64,000 nucleotides of DNA, from contig CACXBF010000003.1 in the NCBI GenBank assembly GCA_902765855.1, positions 1 to 64,000 on the forward strand. The letters are read 5' to 3'. A program made the translations under genes and the position numbers. Positions 60,012 to 64,000 of this stretch are shown here, one piece after another; the first letter of the stretch is position 1, and every line of letters begins with the position of its first letter. The DNA is from an uncultured Ruminococcus sp. (GTDB taxonomy: Bacteria > Bacillota > Clostridia > Oscillospirales > Acutalibacteraceae). The notes under the pieces were generated by a model. That model saw nothing but the letters and a program-made list of their open reading frames with translations, was not told the DNA's origin and searched no databases.

Positions 60012-61046
60012 ATGAAAAGCTACAGTGACAGCTATAAGGCTGCGGGTGTTGATGTTACAGCAGGTTACAAGGCGGTTGAACTTATGAAGGCTCATGTCGC
60101 TAAGACAATGACTTCCGGTGTTCTTTCAGGAATAGGCGGTTTCGGCGGTCTTTTCGAGCTTGATGTTGAAAATATCAAAAAGCCTGTTCTTGTTTCCGGT
60201 ACAGACGGTGTTGGCACGAAGTTGAAAATTGCTTTCCTTATGGATAAGCACGATACAGTTGGTATCGACTGTGTTGCTATGTGCGTAAACGATGTTATCT
60301 GCTGCGGTGCAAAGCCACAATTCTTCCTTGACTATATAGCAGTAGGCAAGAATGTTCCTGAGAAGATTGCTTCAATCGTTTCTGGCGTTGCAGAAGGCTG
60401 TATTCAGAGTGGTTGTGCTTTGATTGGTGGAGAAACTGCTGAAATGCCCGGTTTCTATCCAGTTGATGAATATGACCTTGCCGGTTTCTCTGTCGGTGTT
60501 GTAGATAAGGATAAGATTCTTGACCCATCAACACAAAAAGCCGGAGATGTAATGATTGGTATTAAATCAAGCGGTGTTCACTCAAATGGCTTTTCGCTTG
60601 TCCGTAAGGTATTCTATGTAAACGAGGAAACTCTTTCTACATACTATGATGAGCTTGGTGCAACTCTTGGCGAAACACTTCTTACACCAACTAAGATTTA
60701 TGTTAAGGCTGTTCAGTCTTTACTTGACGCAGTTAAGGTTAAATCTATTTCTCATATCACCGGCGGAGGTTTCTATGAGAATATTCCTCGTTCACTTCCA
60801 AAGGGACTTTCTGCTAAGATTGCAAGAGCTGATGTACAGGTTCTTCCAATATTTGATTTGATTGCTAAGGTTGGTAACATTCCTGAGCATGATATGTTCA
60901 ACACATTTAATATGGGTGTTGGTATGACAGTTGTAGTAGACAAGGCTGACGCAGATAAGGCTATCGCAGCAATTAAGGCAGCAGGCGAAGAAGCTTATGT
61001 TCTCGGCGAACTTGTTGAAAGTGACGAGGGTGTTATCATCTGCTAA
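60012..61046 (+). CDS. purM: Phosphoribosylformylglycinamidine cyclo-ligase
   Basis: Makes AIR from FGAM with ATP, step 5. A 344-residue AIR synthetase with [15 protein letters not shown] at the start, the [16 protein letters not shown] nucleotide/phosphate segment, the acidic [11 protein letters not shown] and [13 protein letters not shown] near the end. CGGAGG precedes the ATG. It lies 51 bases after purF and 18 before purN. Codon use is strongly biased, as in purF and purE. Confidence 0.97.
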   Translation: MKSYSDSYKAAGVDVTAGYKAVELMKAHVAKTMTSGVLSGIGGFGGLFELDVENIKKPVLVSGTDGVGTKLKIAFLMDKHDTVGIDCVAMCVNDVICCGAKPQFFLDYIAVGKNVPEKIASIVSGVAEGCIQSGCALIGGETAEMPGFYPVDEYDLAGFSVGVVDKDKILDPSTQKAGDVMIGIKSSGVHSNGFSLVRKVFYVNEETLSTYYDELGATLGETLLTPTKIYVKAVQSLLDAVKVKSISHITGGGFYENIPRSLPKGLSAKIARADVQVLPIFDLIAKVGNIPEHDMFNTFNMGVGMTVVVDKADADKAIAAIKAAGEEAYVLGELVESDEGVIIC

Positions 61047-61064
61047 TTTTCGGGAGAGTATAAT

Positions 61065-61694
61065 ATGAAAAATATAGTTGTTCTCGTTTCTGGCGGTGGT
61101 ACTAATCTTCAGGCTTTGATAGACGCACAGGAGAGCGGAATAATCAAGGGTGGCAAAATTACTTGCGTTATAGCTTCTAAAGAGGGTGCTTATGCTCTCG
61201 AAAGAGCAAAAAAGCATAATATCAAGGGAATAGTTTGTCCAAGAAAGGAATATCCTGATTCAGTTTCTTACAGCAAGGAGATTCTAAGACTTCTTCAAGA
61301 AGAAAAGGCTGATTTGATTGTTTATGCCGGCTTTATGATTATCCTTGATGAAATGGTTTCTCGTGCGTATCCTAATAGAATAATGAATGTTCACCCTGCA
61401 CTTATTCCATCATTCTGCGGAAAGGGTTTTTATGGACTTAGAGTTCATGAAGCCGCACTTGAAAAGGGCGTTAAGGTTACAGGTGCGACAGTCCATTTTG
61501 CCAATGAGGTATGCGATGGAGGACCTATCATTCTGCAAAAAGCTGTTGATGTTCTTGAGGACGATACACCTGAAACACTTCAACGCAGAGTTATGGAACA
61601 GTGTGAGTGGAAGATTCTCCCTGAGGCAGTATCACTTTTCTGTCAGGATAGACTTGAAGTTGTAGATGGAAAGGTTCATATTCGTAGTAAATAA
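61065..61694 (+). CDS. purN: Phosphoribosylglycinamide formyltransferase
   Basis: Transfers formyl from 10-formyl-THF to GAR, step 3. 209 residues with the GAR transformylase fold: NIVVLVSGGGTNLQALID phosphate loop, the catalytic Asn/His in IMNVHPALIPSF and the Asp in VCDGGPIILQ. CGGGAG precedes the ATG, 18 bases after purM. A palindromic repeat element separates it from the following IMP cyclohydrolase gene. Confidence 0.97.
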   Translation: MKNIVVLVSGGGTNLQALIDAQESGIIKGGKITCVIASKEGAYALERAKKHNIKGIVCPRKEYPDSVSYSKEILRLLQEEKADLIVYAGFMIILDEMVSRAYPNRIMNVHPALIPSFCGKGFYGLRVHEAALEKGVKVTGATVHFANEVCDGGPIILQKAVDVLEDDTPETLQRRVMEQCEWKILPEAVSLFCQDRLEVVDGKVHIRSK

Positions 61695-61710
61695 TAAAAA
61701 ATATGCTACT

Positions 61711-61865
61711 GAACTGGCGAACACAGTTCGCCCCTGCGATTTGTTAACCAACTTAATTTAAGACAGTTAAAAGTTTCGCTCAAGCCTTTTTAAAGCGGCG
61801 AGCCGCCGCCCCCAAGACGCGTAGTCGGTTTTGCAAGCAAAACCTCGATATTCTAAACCGACTTT
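61711..61865. repeat. Modular palindromic element, copy 8, inside the pur operon
   Basis: Contains GGCGAAC-ACA-GTTCGCC (61716-61732), TTAAGACAGTTAAAAGTTTCGCTCAAGCC, GGCGG/CCGCC (around 61796-61809), AAGACGCG and GGTTTTGC/GCAAAACC (61829-61847). It carries modules both from the common set (12.8, 40.4 kb) and from the second half of the 35.9-kb copy. No T-run terminator follows, so readthrough into purO is plausible. Confidence 0.8.
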
Positions 61866-61935
61866 TATTCATGCGGAGGAAGTAATTACCAAATGGGTGA
61901 AAAAGCATAAAATAGTAAACGAAAGGAAGTCGAAA

Positions 61936-62643
61936 ATGATAGATATTAAAGAAGAATTAAGCGGAAACACATATCCCGGCAGAGGAATTATTATAGGAAA
62001 AAGTGATGACGGCGAGAAAATAGTTATTGGCTATTTCATTATGGGCAGAAGCGAAAACAGCCGTAACAGAATTTTTGTTGCTGAGGGTGCAGACCTTAAA
62101 ACAAAGGCTTTCGATGAATCAAAGCTTCAAGATCCATCTTTGATTATTTATGCACCGGTAAGAGAAATCGGTGAAACAACAGTTGTTACAAACGGCGACC
62201 AAACGGACACTGTTCGTGATTTCATTCTTGAGGGAAAATCCTTTGAGGACGCTCTCAGAACTCGTACATTTGAGCCGGACCCACCGAATTTCACACCAAG
62301 AATTTCGGGTATCGTAAATCGTCACGACGGAACATTCTCATATAAGATGTCTATTCTCAAGAGCGATAATAACAGAGAAGAAGCTGTACTCAGATTTTTC
62401 TATGAGTATGCAGAGCCTATTTCCGGCGAGGGACATTTTATCCACACATATGAGCATGACGGTAGTCCTATTCCGTCATTTAAGGGTGAGCCAAAGCGTA
62501 TAAAGCTTTCAGGCAATATTGACGAATTTACAAAACAGGTTTGGGAAAACCTTAATCCTGATAATAAGGTTTCATTCTTTGCAAGATATATCGACATCAA
62601 AACAGGCAAGACTGAATCTCGTATTGTAAACAAAAATTCATAA
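61936..62643 (+). CDS. IMP cyclohydrolase, PurO-like
   Basis: Closes FAICAR to IMP, the last step. A 235-residue protein related to the archaeal-type IMP cyclohydrolase rather than to the N-terminal domain of PurH. The N-terminal SGNTYPGRGIIIGKS, RNRIFVAEG, and the central PPNFTPRISGIVNRHDG are characteristic of this group. ATG 61936 follows GAAAGGAAG; a longer frame to 61831 crosses the repeat and is rejected. It is placed 17 bases before the stand-alone AICAR formyltransferase gene, which lacks the cyclohydrolase domain, and so completes the split pair. Confidence 0.87.
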   Translation: MIDIKEELSGNTYPGRGIIIGKSDDGEKIVIGYFIMGRSENSRNRIFVAEGADLKTKAFDESKLQDPSLIIYAPVREIGETTVVTNGDQTDTVRDFILEGKSFEDALRTRTFEPDPPNFTPRISGIVNRHDGTFSYKMSILKSDNNREEAVLRFFYEYAEPISGEGHFIHTYEHDGSPIPSFKGEPKRIKLSGNIDEFTKQVWENLNPDNKVSFFARYIDIKTGKTESRIVNKNS

Positions 62644-62660
62644 TAAAAGGAATGAGCAGA

Positions 62661-63836
62661 ATGAACGAATTAGAACTCAAGTACGGTTGTAACCCTAACC
62701 AGAAGCCATCAAGAATCTTTATGGAAAACGGAGAAGATTTACCTATTGAAGTTCTCAATGGTAAGCCCGGATATATTAACTTCCTTGATGCTTTCAATAG
62801 CTGGCAGTTGGTTTCAGAGCTTAAAGCAGCAACAGGACTTCCGGCAGCAGCGTCCTTCAAGCATGTAAGCCCAGCTGGTGCAGCTGTTGCAACAGAACTT
62901 TCTGATACTCTCAAGAAGATTTATTTTGTTGACGATTTGGAGCTTTCTCCTATTGCAAGTGCATATGCAAAGGCTCGTGGTGCAGATAGAATGTCCTCAT
63001 ACGGTGACTGGGCAGCCCTTTCTGATATTTGTGATAAGGAAACAGCTTTAATTCTCAAGCGTGAAGTTTCTGACGGTATTATTGCTCCCGGTTATACAGA
63101 TGAAGCACTTGAAATCCTCAAGAGCAAGAGAAGAGGAACATATAATATAGTTAAGATTGACCCTAATTATGTTCCGGCAGCTATTGAGCATAAGCAGGTT
63201 TACGGTGTTACTTTTGAGCAGGGCAGAAACAGCCTCAAGATTGACGAGGAATTGCTTAAGAACTTCCCGACAGACAACAAGACTTTCACCGATGAGGCAA
63301 AGCGTGATTTAATTATCGCTTTGATTACACTCAAGTATACACAGTCAAATTCTGTTTGTTATGCAAAGGATGGACAGGCTATTGGTGTCGGTGCAGGTCA
63401 GCAGTCAAGAATCCATTGCACAAGACTTGCAGGAAACAAGGCTGATATATGGTATCTCCGCCAAAATCCAAAGGTTATGGCACTTCCATTCAAGGAGGAT
63501 ATTCGCCGTCCTGACCGTGACAACACTATTGATGTTTATATTTCTGACGACTATGAAGATGTTCTTGCAGACGGTATCTGGGAACAGTTTTTCACAGAAA
63601 AACCGGAGCCTCTTACTCGTGAGGAGAAAAAAGAATGGCTCAAGACATTCAGTGGAGTATCTCTTGGTTCAGACGCATTCTTCCCATTTGGTGACAACAT
63701 TGAGAGAGCCCATAAGAGTGGTGTAGAATTTATTGCACAGCCGGGCGGTTCTATTCGTGATGATAATGTTATTGAGGTTTGCAACAAGTATAATATCGCA
63801 ATGGCATTTACAGGAATCAGACTTTTCCATCACTAA
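62661..63836 (+). CDS. purH: AICAR formyltransferase (PurH C-terminal domain only)
   Basis: Formylates AICAR to FAICAR with 10-formyl-THF. At 391 residues it has only the transformylase part; the ~130-residue N-terminal IMP cyclohydrolase domain of bifunctional PurH is absent. Typical motifs: ELKYGCNPNQKPSR near the start, the catalytic KHVSPAGAAVA, YTQSNSVCYAKDGQAIGVGAGQQSR and the terminal AFTGIRLFHH. ATG 62661 is 10 bases past AAAAGGA; the ATG at 62652 is too close. The preceding PurO-like gene presumably supplies the missing step. Confidence 0.93.
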   Translation: MNELELKYGCNPNQKPSRIFMENGEDLPIEVLNGKPGYINFLDAFNSWQLVSELKAATGLPAAASFKHVSPAGAAVATELSDTLKKIYFVDDLELSPIASAYAKARGADRMSSYGDWAALSDICDKETALILKREVSDGIIAPGYTDEALEILKSKRRGTYNIVKIDPNYVPAAIEHKQVYGVTFEQGRNSLKIDEELLKNFPTDNKTFTDEAKRDLIIALITLKYTQSNSVCYAKDGQAIGVGAGQQSRIHCTRLAGNKADIWYLRQNPKVMALPFKEDIRRPDRDNTIDVYISDDYEDVLADGIWEQFFTEKPEPLTREEKKEWLKTFSGVSLGSDAFFPFGDNIERAHKSGVEFIAQPGGSIRDDNVIEVCNKYNIAMAFTGIRLFHH

Positions 63837-63873
63837 TAAAAAACCTTAACTTCATAGAAAAGAGGTATATAAA

Positions 63874-64000
63874 ATGGATATACTTATGCTTGGAAGTGGC
63901 GGCAGAGAACACGCACTTATCAAGAAATTAAAGGAAAGTCCTAAAGCAGGAAAAATTTATTGTGCCCCAGGTAATGGCGGTATTTCAAAAGACGCTGAGT
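63874..64000 (+). CDS. purD: Phosphoribosylamine-glycine ligase, 5' end
   Basis: The first 42 codons of PurD, cut by the window edge. The N-terminus [19 protein letters not shown] and APGNGGIS are diagnostic of GAR synthetase, which joins glycine to phosphoribosylamine (step 2). AGAGGT precedes the ATG. It is the seventh visible gene of the purine operon. Confidence 0.93.
   Translation, partial: MDILMLGSGGREHALIKKLKESPKAGKIYCAPGNGGISKDAE

Noticed and set aside
61831-61935. N-terminal extension of the IMP cyclohydrolase
   Set aside because: Encoded by the repeat element; the family start and ribosome site are at 61936.

Overview
The window is chromosomal DNA from an anaerobic, endospore-forming, low-GC Gram-positive bacterium, most likely an Oscillospiraceae (Ruminococcus-like) gut clostridium. 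Evidence: a complete spoIIIAA-AH operon, spoIVB directly followed by spo0A, a BofA-like protein, pyruvate formate-lyase with its activase, acetate kinase, non-phosphorylating GapN, an [Fe-S] PurF, and a purine pathway whose last two steps are split between a PurO-type IMP cyclohydrolase and a stand-alone AICAR formyltransferase. The assignment is inferred from gene content only.

Layout. (1) 1-8.3 kb is a more GC-rich accessory island: the end of one hsdS, hsdR, a second intact hsdS, a tyrosine recombinase, and two promoterless half-hsdS cassettes in opposite orientations. These are flanked by two families of short repeats that both end in CAGCGTAAG, so this looks like a phase-variable (invertible) type I restriction-modification locus. 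A GIY-YIG protein and a helix-turn-helix protein close it. (2) 8.8-16.8 kb: a 2[4Fe-4S] ferredoxin, an acyltransferase-maf-rsmI-trmN6-like minus-strand run, coaBC, and an amidohydrolase/DUF6062 pair. (3) 17.3-22.9 kb: the spoIIIA operon, interrupted twice by palindromic repeats. (4) 23-28 kb, minus strand: feoB/feoA, a GyrI-like protein, an SPL-type radical SAM protein and a WYL regulator. (5) 28.5-40.3 kb, plus strand: DJ-1, 5-formyl-THF cyclo-ligase, MltG, U32 peptidase, alaS, spoIVB, spo0A, htpG. (6) 40.7-50.6 kb: a CmpB-like membrane protein, a C39-like lipoprotein, pflB-pflA, gapN, tmcAL and ackA. (7) 50.6-57.9 kb: small and poorly known genes (DUF378, sigma-region-4 protein, XRE/ImmA/LURP-one trio, BofA, DUF4364, tiny membrane proteins, NfeD/SPFH pair). 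(8) 58-64 kb: the purine operon purE-F-M-N-O-H(AICARFT)-D, running off the right edge.

The most striking non-gene signal is a family of modular, palindrome-rich intergenic elements about 150-400 bp long. They occupy almost every large gap (near 12.8, 16.8, 21.8, 28.2, 31.5, 35.7, 40.4 and 61.7 kb, with a 19-bp outlier at 19.4 kb and a tandem array at 47.4 kb). They are built from interchangeable hairpin modules in conserved order. Some copies have imperfect terminal inverted repeats starting TTAGCTAA and carry an intrinsic terminator. They lie inside the spoIIIA and pur operons, and one supplies the 3' end of an open reading frame. No tRNA, rRNA, CRISPR array or complete insertion sequence was recognised.
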